Below are positions 6,380 to 14,099 of a DNA stretch of 22,741 bases, piece after piece. Source of the DNA: a virus; IMG/VR virus record IMGVR_UViG_3300023435_000102, positions 1-22,741 of that record; one strand, 5' to 3'. A program made the translations under genes and the position numbers. The notes beneath the pieces were generated by a model that saw nothing but the letters and a program-made list of their open reading frames with translations, did no database searches and had not been told where the DNA came from. How positions within the stretch are numbered: position 1 is the first letter of the stretch; the number at the start of each line of letters is the position of its first letter.

Positions 6380-8305
6380 TTATATACCCTCATATATTTG
6401 TAGTAAGTCGTCTTTTCCCTCACCTTTAATTCTTACACTCCGCTTTTGCATCTCCTTAGGCAACAACCATCTTGTTCCTTTTATATCTTCATCTTCTTCA
6501 TTATCTTTATCTACTAAAGAAACTATTAAACTTTGATAGTCTGAAGGATCAAATATCTCAATAGCCTTAAATGTGCAGCCTGCAACGGCATCTGAAATAT
6601 CTTTCGTGCCTTCTGCACCCTCTGAATTTTTACTAGGATGATCTACTTTTCTTTTAAGCTTATCATGTTCTAAATCTAACACCTCAACTTGAAATGGTTT
6701 ATAATAATAATAAAAGATTCTCTGTTCTATCATCATTGTTTTCAAGTTTAAATACTGAGTATCAAATCTATCTACTGATAGTAATAAAGACTTAGGATCA
6801 TCAGCTAGTCCTAACTTTACACATACCTGTCTTAACTCATCTGATAAATAACTATCAGCAGTTACTTTAGCAATGTTAACTCCTGCATTCATTAACTCAT
6901 ATATAAACTTTCTTGGCAATATAACAGGAATTTCATCTCCATCTTTTGCTTTTATTCTAATCATAAAGTCAACCAACACTACTGGAGCGTGTACTTCCTC
7001 TATCTCATTTATTTCATTCTCTTGTTGCATTACTTTATAACCAGCTATATGACACATAGCTATTCCCATTCTATCATGAGATTTACCTGCGTCTAGGTGT
7101 ATAAATCTTGGAATATCAATATCTCGTAGCATCTTCAAATTTAACAATGAAAATAATGAAATATCATCTTCTAATCCTATCTCTAATTCATCTACCTTAA
7201 ATGGAGAACGTACATCTAGCTCATCACCAGTAATACTATTTAATATATTCTGAGGCATCTCACATTGCTTATAAAATTTAGGAGCAGGAATTAACTTAGA
7301 ACTCCTCTTTCCAAATACACTTATACCACAAATATCTCTTAACCCACCAACTATATCTAAAGATATCACCTCTTTATGCTCTATTGGAACCTCTAACAAA
7401 TCACTACCAACTAATCTAGCATGCTCTATTTCTTCTTTTGTTTCTAATATTCTACTTGCTTTAAACTTATCACCTAAAGCTATCGTAAAGTTTTTACCAC
7501 AATAAACCCTAGTTGGATCTGCTTTCCATAATGGAATACTATATACAGATAATGTAGTGCTATTCTTTCTATCTTTTAAATAGGATTCAAGAAAACTAGA
7601 TTCATCTTCTGCTGATGCTACGATAAACATCTTTGTAAGTACATTCTTTCTCTTAGCAAATCTAGTTTCAAATCTTCTTAATGTAGCTTGATATGTTCTT
7701 ATTACTCGTTCTCTTTGTTTTGGATTCTCCATTGGATCGTTTACTTCATCAAGTAAACCAGCTATAATATCAGCTCCAGTAACTCCAAAACCTCTAGCGT
7801 ATGGAGACATCAATGTCCAATTAATATGAGGTAGATGTAATACAGGATTAGCTGTACCTCTTACAATACCTTGCTTCATGAACCATGGAGAAGCTTGTAA
7901 CATATCCTGCAACTTACTAAATCCAGTTGTACTTGCTAATGTCTTAGTTAATGAAAAGAAAGAAACAGCAAATCCACCAGCACTCATCTTACCAAAAAAG
8001 CTTCTCATATCCTTTAACTTCAATATCTTTTGTAAACAGAAGGCAATTCCTAATAAAGCTGTATTACTCTTTCCTGTTCCTATTGCTCCTGTTAAAGCTA
8101 CCTCATACTTCTCTGTATTACTAAACATATCTTCCAGAGACTCTTTCCAAACAGGAAATACTTTCCTACCCTGCTCTGTAGATTTTCCAAGATACTCATC
8201 GGAACATAAAAATTCAATTATATCAACTGGTCTCTCTTTATAATCCATAGCATATAAAAAGTCTAATGAATTTTGTAATGATTTTATTTCCTTATTCTTA
8301 GACAT
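6380..8305 (-). CDS. terL: Terminase large subunit
   Basis: The packaging motor and nuclease that loads and cuts phage DNA at the capsid portal. The ATPase domain has Walker A GAIGTGKS at 73-80, Walker B GLLDEVND at 183-190 (D186, E187) and a likely coupling motif around FIVASAEDE (227-235). The RNase H-like nuclease domain shows acidic residues at D405 (FIHLDAGKSHDRMG), D484 (VTADSYLSDE) and D569/D572 (TKDISDAVAG). The 641 aa length is within the long end of the family. The start at ATG 8305 overlaps the end of the putative small subunit by 8 nt. It lies in the long P3 unit amid replication genes; no portal or capsid gene follows. Confidence 0.93.
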   Translation of the reverse strand: MSKNKEIKSLQNSLDFLYAMDYKERPVDIIEFLCSDEYLGKSTEQGRKVFPVWKESLEDMFSNTEKYEVALTGAIGTGKSNTALLGIAFCLQKILKLKDMRSFFGKMSAGGFAVSFFSLTKTLASTTGFSKLQDMLQASPWFMKQGIVRGTANPVLHLPHINWTLMSPYARGFGVTGADIIAGLLDEVNDPMENPKQRERVIRTYQATLRRFETRFAKRKNVLTKMFIVASAEDESSFLESYLKDRKNSTTLSVYSIPLWKADPTRVYCGKNFTIALGDKFKASRILETKEEIEHARLVGSDLLEVPIEHKEVISLDIVGGLRDICGISVFGKRSSKLIPAPKFYKQCEMPQNILNSITGDELDVRSPFKVDELEIGLEDDISLFSLLNLKMLRDIDIPRFIHLDAGKSHDRMGIAMCHIAGYKVMQQENEINEIEEVHAPVVLVDFMIRIKAKDGDEIPVILPRKFIYELMNAGVNIAKVTADSYLSDELRQVCVKLGLADDPKSLLLSVDRFDTQYLNLKTMMIEQRIFYYYYKPFQVEVLDLEHDKLKRKVDHPSKNSEGAEGTKDISDAVAGCTFKAIEIFDPSDYQSLIVSLVDKDNEEDEDIKGTRWLLPKEMQKRSVRIKGEGKDDLLQIYEGI

Positions 8306-8882
8306 CCTTGTGCACCTCTACAATTTCAGCATCTGTTATTCCTAACTTTAGATCCTGTAATTTTTGCTCTAATATAATTCTGACGTCTTCTCTCTCTAAA
8401 GCTGATAACTTCGATACCTTACTTTCCAGGCCATCTAGAATAGGCTTTCCTTCTTTATCTATGTTCGGTTTCTCAGTTCCTCCACCTACATTTAAAATAT
8501 TCTGATGAAGGTGTAACAATGGCTTATTACTATCTCCTGGAGCATAGCCTAACCTGCTACAAATATTTATCCAGTGCTCCTCCTCTCCTCTCATCACTTC
8601 TAACACTTTTACCTTTTGATTTGTAGTGGTAGTAGGGTCTGCTAATAAATCATACAATTCCTTAGTTCTAAAAAAGGATGCAGAAGTAATTATATTAATA
8701 AGATTATCCGCAACTTTATTTACTATATCTTTATCCTGTGTCTTTTTTATGGCTAAGTTATCTCTTCTAACTTGTGCAATAGCTACATTTAATTTCTTTG
8801 CTATTGCTTCTTCAGGAAAGTGATGTAATAATAAATCCTTAACTAATTCTATTCTTCGCATTTTTGCTGGCAAATTATTCAT
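8298..8882 (-). CDS. Putative terminase small subunit
   Basis: A 194 aa protein whose N-terminus has a helix-turn-helix (about 23-46, FPEEAIAKKLNVAIAQVRRD) followed by helices (IVNKVADNLINII) and a C-terminal helical part. Position directly upstream of terL with an 8-nt overlap, and size, fit the DNA-recognition subunit of terminase. No diagnostic motif proves it; a plain HTH regulator is the alternative. Start ATG 8882 is preceded by GGAGATGGAAG and overlaps the stop of the DnaA-like gene. Confidence 0.65.
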   Translation of the reverse strand: MNNLPAKMRRIELVKDLLLHHFPEEAIAKKLNVAIAQVRRDNLAIKKTQDKDIVNKVADNLINIITSASFFRTKELYDLLADPTTTTNQKVKVLEVMRGEEEHWINICSRLGYAPGDSNKPLLHLHQNILNVGGGTEKPNIDKEGKPILDGLESKVSKLSALEREDVRIILEQKLQDLKLGITDAEIVEVHKDV

Positions 8883-9123
8883 CTTCCATCTCCAAATATT
8901 CTATTAAACATTCCTTAGTTCTACTTCCTACCTGCTCTCCTATTATAGCTAAAGACATAAGATACTTATGATGACATAGCTTTATAAATGCGGATCTTGC
9001 TTTTCTATGCTTTACTGTACAATCTCTTATATCTTCTTCATCCACTTTATACTTTTCACATATGTAATCAAAAGCTTCTTTAATATGTTTTACAGTTAGT
9101 TTTCTTGCTTTAGCATTAGCCAT
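8875..9123 (-). CDS. DnaA domain IV-like DNA-binding protein (82 aa)
   Basis: This small protein resembles the isolated C-terminal DNA-binding domain of the replication initiator DnaA. A leading helix (VKHIKEAFDYICEKYKV) is followed by an acidic turn with a KHRKARSAFIKLC segment and by SLAIIGEQVGSRTKECLIEY (57-76), which lines up with the DnaA pattern of Sl-x-x-IG-x-x-F-G-x-R-(D)-H-x-T. The His-Thr signature is replaced here (TKECL), so origin-box specificity is unlikely to be kept. There is no ATPase domain. It overlaps the putative small terminase gene and may help DNA site choice in packaging or replication. Start ATG 9123 follows TAGGAGATAAGCT. Confidence 0.6.
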   Translation of the reverse strand: MANAKARKLTVKHIKEAFDYICEKYKVDEEDIRDCTVKHRKARSAFIKLCHHKYLMSLAIIGEQVGSRTKECLIEYLEMEDE

Positions 9124-9133
9124 AGCTTATCTC

Positions 9134-9378
9134 CTATATATTTACAAAACCATCTTTATTTGCTTCATCTTCAACCACATCTCTAAGCTCATTAAGTACC
9201 ACCCTTAACTGCTCTTTATCTCCTAAGCTACCATAGCATTAGCTTCATCTATAGTATCTCCTTCTTTATCAAAAGCAACAAAAGACCCTATAAATACTGT
9301 GTTATTCTTATTAACTGCAGTGAATCTATGTATCATTTCCATAATATCTGATAGTTCACACTGAAGATCATTACTCAT
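9134..9378 (-). pseudogene. Small phage protein gene, frameshifted (51 aa frame then 29 aa frame)
   Basis: From ATG 9378 (RBS GGAGAAAA) the frame reads 51 codons, beginning MSNDLQCELSDIMEMIHRF, and stops at TAG 9223-9225. The -1 frame then continues in clearly coding style (GDKEQLRVVLNELRDVVEDE and on) to TAG 9134-9136, with no start of its own. Restoring one extra copy of the 10-mer TATGGTAGCT at the break gives an uninterrupted 84 aa protein reading MVAYGSLGDKEQ across the join. The break is thus best explained by loss of one copy of a 10-nt tandem repeat, or by -1 frameshifting. No function known. Confidence 0.6.
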
Positions 9379-9391
9379 TTTTCTCCTTTAT

Positions 9392-9802
9392 CTATCTTAC
9401 TATATTTCGTAAATAATATTTCTTAACCACAGTAATATCAATAGCTAAAATTGGTTCAGTTACCAAAACAGATTCCTGAGTACCATCATGATAAACAAAA
9501 TTTTCAACCGCACCCGAATGTTGTAAAATACGACCAAAAGTTCCAAACTGCATTATATCATTTCTATTATAGTTAACTTTAAGCAAAACGACATTAAAAG
9601 CATCTTTTGTAGCTATCTGCCATAATAATGACCCTATATGTGCTTTACCATACATTCTACTAGTCCAAACCCAAATACCTGTGCAAATACCATCCTTAAA
9701 GCCATACCTTTTAAATTCATCCTTCTTAATATCATAAGGTATCAAACCTAAACTCTTAATCTTCTTCCAGTTATTAGCTGTTGTATAATGATAACCAACC
9801 AT
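9392..9802 (-). CDS. Possible ADP-ribosyltransferase-fold protein (136 aa)
   Basis: The N-terminus GYHYTTANNWKKIKSLGLIP follows the pattern of ADP-ribosyltransferase/KptA/DarT-like folds, where an H (here H5) starts a strand and a helix leads to 'GL-x-P'. A second strand GIWVWTS (42-48) and a late segment TQESVLVTEPILAIDI with E110 fit the order of an H-Y/S-E active site. Target and activity are not visible. It lies between two unknown genes near the terminase cluster. The RBS is weak (AGGTAGAG about 7 nt upstream). Fold is plausible, activity is inference. Confidence 0.45.
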   Translation of the reverse strand: MVGYHYTTANNWKKIKSLGLIPYDIKKDEFKRYGFKDGICTGIWVWTSRMYGKAHIGSLLWQIATKDAFNVVLLKVNYNRNDIMQFGTFGRILQHSGAVENFVYHDGTQESVLVTEPILAIDITVVKKYYLRNIVR

Positions 9803-9810
9803 AACACACT

Positions 9811-10092
9811 CTACCTATACTTTTTAAGAAACTCTTTTAAGAATATTACATTGAACTTATTATTTCTAATCATGTCATTTAACTTTATCCATATTTTTTC
9901 TACATATGGTTTTATTACTTTTCTCTGTTGCAACGTATTTGCCTCTACAGTAAGCCATGTAATTAATGAAGTAGTTGCTGTTATTATATCCATACCGTCT
10001 TTACTATCCTCTTCTATTACTTTCCTTAATGGTTTCATAAAAGACTCACTTCTCATACCTTTCTCGAACTTTTCTAATACACTTATTTCCAT
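9811..10092 (-). CDS. Hypothetical helical protein (93 aa)
   Basis: ATG 10092 is preceded by AAGGAGGAAAGAAAG, the strongest RBS nearby, so I prefer it to an in-frame GTG at 10113. The protein starts MEISVLEKFEKGMRSESF, is mostly alpha-helical and ends in a basic tail (FLKEFLKKYR). It has no motif I recognise. Confidence 0.7.
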   Translation of the reverse strand: MEISVLEKFEKGMRSESFMKPLRKVIEEDSKDGMDIITATTSLITWLTVEANTLQQRKVIKPYVEKIWIKLNDMIRNNKFNVIFLKEFLKKYR

Positions 10093-10109
10093 CTTTCTTT
10101 CCTCCTTAT

Positions 10110-10370
10110 TCACTTTAGCTCCTCCCTTATTTTTTTAATATTCTTATTTACTATTACACCATCTGTACCTCTCAGGTCTTCCGCTGTCTCAACTTCAGAA
10201 GCTATTAATGGCTCAGCTGGTTCAATCTCTTCCAACTCTGTCTCATATACATCTGTTGCATGCATATTCGGAAATCTAACTTTATACTTAGGCTCTTTAA
10301 GATTAATATAGATTACAAAGCATTCCCGTCCTGTTGGCAGATGTATTGCTCTCGATCCTACTATAACCAT
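10110..10370 (-). CDS. Hypothetical protein with SH3-like N-terminus (86 aa)
   Basis: Residues 1-48 (MVIVGSRAIHLPTGRECFV, then strands to VRFPNMHATDVYETELEE) look like a small SH3/KOW-type beta barrel. The rest is acidic and ends in a short basic helix. ATG 10370 is preceded by GGTGGAGGAGTT. It overlaps the end of the homing endonuclease gene by 10 nt. Function unknown. Confidence 0.7.
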   Translation of the reverse strand: MVIVGSRAIHLPTGRECFVIYINLKEPKYKVRFPNMHATDVYETELEEIEPAEPLIASEVETAEDLRGTDGVIVNKNIKKIREELK

Positions 10371-11167
10371 AACTCCTCCACCCTACAAAATTCTAGTATC
10401 TTATCTTTCAATTTCTCCATGTCTTTTAATTCGTGTTCCCAGATTATTAGTATTTTCCATCCTTTTTTCTCTATTAAGTCTATTCTTTTCTTATCTCTTT
10501 GTCTTATATCTTCTACAGATATACCAGATACAAACTTAGTTCCAGTTCTTTTACAAAATTCTGGGTTTGCGTGCCAATAGTCCCCACGATGCTCTATACA
10601 CTTTTTCTCTTTAATGTTGACTATGTCTGGACATTTGCCTGCGGGTCTAATATGCTCTCCTTTTGTATTTAATAACCAGCTACCTGGAAATAGACTGTCT
10701 ACTATTTTAAATAGAAGCTTCTCACATTCGTTTGGTTTCTTATTACTTCCAGACATTATTGCTTTTATTTGTGAATCTCTATAGATTGGATCTTCCCAAA
10801 GCTTCTTCTGAGTTTTACTAATTTCCTTTTTCCTGCTGAACAGACTATCTAACTGCTTCTTTAGTGTCTCTTGGGATGCACAAATACCTCTTCTATTGTG
10901 ATATCTAATAAATTTTTGCTTAGAAGTGATCTTACATATAAAAAGATTACCACAACCACATTCACATGTTCTTGTTTCTCTAGGTATCCTTAATTTCCCC
11001 AAATTAACTCTAGAATTATTAGCTACTCGTTTATCTGTTTCTTTAGTTAATCCTTTAGACCAACCTTGCTTTCCTCTTCCACCATGACCATGAATAAATC
11101 TGTTTCCTGGCTTTGATATACCTTTACATCCACATTCACATAATACTTTATTTCCTAACTCAATCAT
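10361..11167 (-). CDS. Free-standing homing endonuclease, Vsr-like (EDxHD) family
   Basis: The C-terminal half has the Vsr/very-short-patch-repair-like nuclease fold of the I-Bth0305I group: E147 in PNECEKLL, D181 in KCPDIVNI, then IEHRGDYWH (191-199) and the late strand KILIIWEHEL (238-247), which echoes the Vsr WEC-type ending. The N-terminal half carries Cys-rich DNA-binding modules (CECGCKG at 10-16, CECGCGNLF at 68-76) each followed by basic residues. Such enzymes cut cognate alleles and spread by repair. It sits between the 62 aa gene and the 86 aa gene with a TAATG junction and overlapping end, and no intron is evident. RBS GGAGAGGTAAGTA. Confidence 0.75.
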   Translation of the reverse strand: MIELGNKVLCECGCKGISKPGNRFIHGHGGRGKQGWSKGLTKETDKRVANNSRVNLGKLRIPRETRTCECGCGNLFICKITSKQKFIRYHNRRGICASQETLKKQLDSLFSRKKEISKTQKKLWEDPIYRDSQIKAIMSGSNKKPNECEKLLFKIVDSLFPGSWLLNTKGEHIRPAGKCPDIVNIKEKKCIEHRGDYWHANPEFCKRTGTKFVSGISVEDIRQRDKKRIDLIEKKGWKILIIWEHELKDMEKLKDKILEFCRVEELWL

Positions 11168-11355
11168 TACTTACCTCTCCTAAATAACTTAATTAACTTC
11201 TGCCACCAATTAAGATGTAATTTAAAACCAATTGCCTCTTTAACTCTTCGTTCTCTTTCTATACATCTATCCACTTCAATATCCCATATTTTTAATACGG
11301 AACATTCAACTCCTACCTTATGAGCTGTCTTTTTTAAAAATTTAATTACATTCAT
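11167..11355 (-). CDS. Small basic protein, unknown (62 aa)
   Basis: ATG 11355 follows GAGGAGTAGATT. The protein is basic and ends LHLNWWQKLIKLFRRGK, an amphipathic basic helix that could bind membrane or nucleic acid. It lies between the SbcC-like gene (stop at 11359-11361) and the homing endonuclease. No family recognised. Confidence 0.65.
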   Translation of the reverse strand: MNVIKFLKKTAHKVGVECSVLKIWDIEVDRCIERERRVKEAIGFKLHLNWWQKLIKLFRRGK

Positions 11356-11358
11356 AAT

Positions 11359-13023
11359 CTACTCCTCAATATAACTAATTTTATTTTTTATCTTAATTAC
11401 AACAGTATTGTTAAAAGATTCCTTAAGATATGCATCATGTGTTATTACAATCATCTTCTTAAAAGAAAACAGTTTATAAACATACTTTAATCCTCTTATA
11501 AACTGTCTCGTATTATTAGTATCTAAAAATATAGCACTCTCATCAAGAATAAGTGTTTGCATCTTACTACCACTTCTACGACTTAATATTACAGATAAAG
11601 CTATCCTCAATGCAAATGATATTAGAATCTTCTCTGATCCACTATAATTTTCAAAAGGTTTTGCTATACCATTCTTTTCAATCATCATTTCAAAAGTGTC
11701 TCCATAACCACCTTTCTGTAACTCCTTCTGAACTACCAACTCTATAGATAACTCAATTTCCATATACTGTAACAAGTCATTAGCAATGGATTCCATCTCC
11801 ACTTTACTGTTCTCAACTATATAACTCGGAATACCATTTCTACCAAATGCTGTATGCAAATCCTGATACACTGCAGCTTGCTTAGTTAATCTTACTATCT
11901 TTAATTTACCATCTTCTACTATAGCCTTTGACTTTTCTAAGCCTTTTAATTCACCTGTTATAAATTGTATATCTTGATTTATTGTTCTTACTTCCAATCC
12001 TATATCCGCTATGCATTTATTTATGGTTGCCAGATTCGTAGATTCTTTATCTGCTTTTTCTTTTGCCTCTTGTTCAAGTTTACTCAATTCACTTAATTTA
12101 GCTATTGCTATAGTGAGACTAGCCTCTACCTTCTTCCATTGTCTAGCATATTCATCAGCTACTTCCTGTTTATATTCCTCCGTTACCTTTTGCTTGCAGG
12201 TAGGACAATCTTTTGGTAATCCTGAAATACTATTACTATTCTTTCTTATAACAGACTTCTCAGCCTCAATAGGAGCTATCTTATCTACTTTTATTTTATA
12301 TATCTTATCTTCTAACTTCTTAACTGCTTCTATTGCTTTATCTGTTATCTCTACCTGTATAACTAATTGGTCATTCAATGTTACTAATGGTTTCTCTTTC
12401 TCTAATTTCTTCTTATTCAAACCAGCTATTTTAGATTCCAAATCTTCAATTTGTGCAGTTTCATCTCCCAATGCATCTAACTTCGACTTATATGTATCTA
12501 AATCAAGTTTATACTTATTTAATCTCTGCTTTGCTACCTGCTCATAATCAGAGTAGATACCTAATTGTAAGATACCTATTACTAATTCCTTTGCTTCTTT
12601 AGGAGATAACTTTGCAAAAGATTCTGTTTTTCCTTGTTCAAGGCATACTGAATTAGAAAAAGTATCATAATCCAATCCAAGTAACTCTTGTATATAAGCT
12701 TTTGTTTCTGTAGGATTACCTTTATAATCATCACAGGTTACCTTGACTGTTCCTTTACGCTTTTTAGTTGTAATTATTACATGCTCTATACCATCCAACT
12801 CAAAAGTAGTTGCAACTATTGCTTCATCTGCTCCTTCTCTAATTACATAATCTCCCTTATATCTAGAAACACCAAATACACACCAAGTAAGAGCATCAAT
12901 AATTAAATTAGATTTACCAGTAAAATTCTCTCCTACTACTAAGTAAATATCATCAGTAGGTAATTCTAATGTCTCATGCTTGTAACTTAAGAAATCAAAT
13001 ACTTCAATGCTTTTTATATCCAT
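11359..13023 (-). CDS. SbcC / gp46-like recombination ATPase subunit
   Basis: Forms, with the SbcD/gp47-like protein at 14096, the Mre11-Rad50-type complex that trims DNA ends for recombination. Visible elements in order: Walker A GENFTGKS at 31-38; Q-loop CLEQGKTESF (127-136); long coiled coil about 160-380 interrupted by a zinc hook CPTC at 273-276; ABC signature NYSGSEK (459-465); Walker B TLILDESAIFLD (490-501); switch His H529. Length 554 aa is close to phage gp46 and shorter than bacterial SbcC because the coils are short. The start overlaps the end of the 138 aa gene by 10 nt. Confidence 0.93.
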   Translation of the reverse strand: MDIKSIEVFDFLSYKHETLELPTDDIYLVVGENFTGKSNLIIDALTWCVFGVSRYKGDYVIREGADEAIVATTFELDGIEHVIITTKKRKGTVKVTCDDYKGNPTETKAYIQELLGLDYDTFSNSVCLEQGKTESFAKLSPKEAKELVIGILQLGIYSDYEQVAKQRLNKYKLDLDTYKSKLDALGDETAQIEDLESKIAGLNKKKLEKEKPLVTLNDQLVIQVEITDKAIEAVKKLEDKIYKIKVDKIAPIEAEKSVIRKNSNSISGLPKDCPTCKQKVTEEYKQEVADEYARQWKKVEASLTIAIAKLSELSKLEQEAKEKADKESTNLATINKCIADIGLEVRTINQDIQFITGELKGLEKSKAIVEDGKLKIVRLTKQAAVYQDLHTAFGRNGIPSYIVENSKVEMESIANDLLQYMEIELSIELVVQKELQKGGYGDTFEMMIEKNGIAKPFENYSGSEKILISFALRIALSVILSRRSGSKMQTLILDESAIFLDTNNTRQFIRGLKYVYKLFSFKKMIVITHDAYLKESFNNTVVIKIKNKISYIEE

Positions 13024-13430
13024 GCTAATAAATATTCCTTATTTAACTTTTCTACATCATCATAAAAATTAAGGTGAGTAGATATAGGAGCTCCATATCG
13101 ACATACCTCTTTATTTATCCATTCTTTAGGTATCCTTCTATCAATAACAAGAGCTGCATTATCGTTAATGCTAATAATCTCTAAATCTTTAATTGGTATA
13201 TGTTCTAGTATAACTACTAAATTCTCTTCCCACATATTAAGACAAAATAATTCCCTATATAGCTGCTTCTTAAAAATCTTTGCTAAAGCTATATGCTGAA
13301 TACTAGGATGGATAAATCCAAAATAATTTCCAAATATAGGTTTATCTGGATATCTGGGTATACCAGTACCAACCAAAGAAGCCATACCTATCATAGGATT
13401 TATTCTTACTATTTCCATATCTGCGTTCAT
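13014..13430 (-). CDS. Hypothetical protein (138 aa)
   Basis: ATG 13430 is preceded by AAAGGATTATAGTA. The protein starts MNADMEIVRINPMIGMASLV, is neutral and mixed alpha/beta, and has no motif I recognise. It separates the two recombination nuclease subunits and overlaps the SbcC-like start by 10 nt. A large inverted repeat (13451-13527) lies in its leader and may affect its expression. Confidence 0.75.
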   Translation of the reverse strand: MNADMEIVRINPMIGMASLVGTGIPRYPDKPIFGNYFGFIHPSIQHIALAKIFKKQLYRELFCLNMWEENLVVILEHIPIKDLEIISINDNAALVIDRRIPKEWINKEVCRYGAPISTHLNFYDDVEKLNKEYLLAWI

Positions 13431-13450
13431 TACTATAATCCTTTAATTTA

Positions 13451-13527
13451 AGAGGTAGGAGAGGGAAAAATAAGTCTGCTAAAGGAGATATCTTTTATAT
13501 ACAAACTTAAAAACCCCTCCTACCTCT
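13451..13527 (-). ncRNA. Long inverted repeat / structured RNA in the leader of the 138 aa gene
   Basis: AGAGGTAGGAG/CTCCTACCTCT (13451-13461 with 13517-13527) plus GGG/CCC beyond one bulged base give 14 bp. An internal loop follows, then a second 7-bp helix AAGTTTG/CAGACTT (13503-13509 with 13473-13479, one G-U). The apical part on the minus strand holds UAUCUCCUUU (13483-13492), complementary to AAAGGAGATA ribosome binding sites of this phage. No T-run follows, so it is not a standard terminator. It could be a cis-regulatory leader or a small RNA. The gap 13431-13538 contains nothing else convincing. Confidence 0.55.
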
Positions 13528-13538
13528 ATTGTTACTTA

Positions 13539-13751
13539 TTAAATTCTATATACCTTTTCTGTAGTAATTCCTAGTTTGGTTAAAACAGTATCTAGCACTC
13601 CAGGCGGTAACTCAGGACCTCCTACGTTTATTTCTGTATTTTTATCTCTTTCAATAACCGCATCAACAAGATTATCTAAATCCTGATACTCAGCTCCTGT
13701 TATTGTAAGCTCTACATTCTTATCTTTTTTATCTTGAACTACAATTTTCAT
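13539..13751 (-). CDS. Hypothetical protein (70 aa)
   Basis: ATG 13751 follows GAGGGAGTAAAGAG. The small acidic protein begins MKIVVQDKKDKNVELTITG and appears to have a beta-strand start, a helix (DLDNLVDAVIER) and a proline turn (GGPELPPGVLDTV). No family recognised. It lies between the membrane-anchored 109 aa gene and the structured leader. Confidence 0.7.
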   Translation of the reverse strand: MKIVVQDKKDKNVELTITGAEYQDLDNLVDAVIERDKNTEINVGGPELPPGVLDTVLTKLGITTEKVYRI

Positions 13752-13769
13752 CTCTTTACTCCCTCTATA

Positions 13770-14099
13770 TTATGTATTTCTTATTCTTTTTAATATTAAT
13801 TGTCCTCTACAAGCAATAATTTTAAGTCTACTATTCTTTTTATGTGAACTATTAATATCTAAGTGTCTCTCACACAAATCCTCAAAAGAGTCATGACCAC
13901 AGATATTAAAACTCCCATCTTTTCTATCTATAAAAGCGTCTACTTCTATTTTTATTTTCTTTTCCTTAATATTTATAATCGTTTGCTTTCTTTGTTCATT
14001 AAGCTCACGCACCAATGCATTACGTATCCTTACAAGTCCTATCCATGTCCCTATAATACAACTACCTATGATAATACCCACAACAATTCTAATAATCAT
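13770..14099 (-). CDS. Single-pass membrane protein, unknown (109 aa)
   Basis: Residues 2-24 (IIRIVVGIIIGSCIIGTWIG and on) form one hydrophobic segment at the very N-terminus followed by basic residues (RIRNALVREL), so it is probably a signal anchor. The remainder is soluble and Lys/Arg rich, with a few Cys and His (ICGHDSFEDLCERH) that might bind metal. ATG 14099 overlaps the phosphoesterase stop as ATGA, with GGAGGAGTAAAGAA as RBS. No function known. Confidence 0.7.
   Translation of the reverse strand: MIIRIVVGIIIGSCIIGTWIGLVRIRNALVRELNEQRKQTIINIKEKKIKIEVDAFIDRKDGSFNICGHDSFEDLCERHLDINSSHKKNSRLKIIACRGQLILKRIRNT

Noticed and set aside
9788-10138. Plus-strand open frame with hydrophobic translation
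   Set aside because: Covers three well-supported minus-strand genes; hydrophobicity comes from reading Lys/Asn/Glu codons in reverse.
12011-12547. Long plus-strand open frame (178 codons)
   Set aside because: It lies antisense to the SbcC-like gene, lacks an RBS and has composition typical of the shadow of a coiled-coil gene.
13451-13527. Rho-independent terminator
   Set aside because: No T-run follows the stem on either strand, and the loop is far too long.
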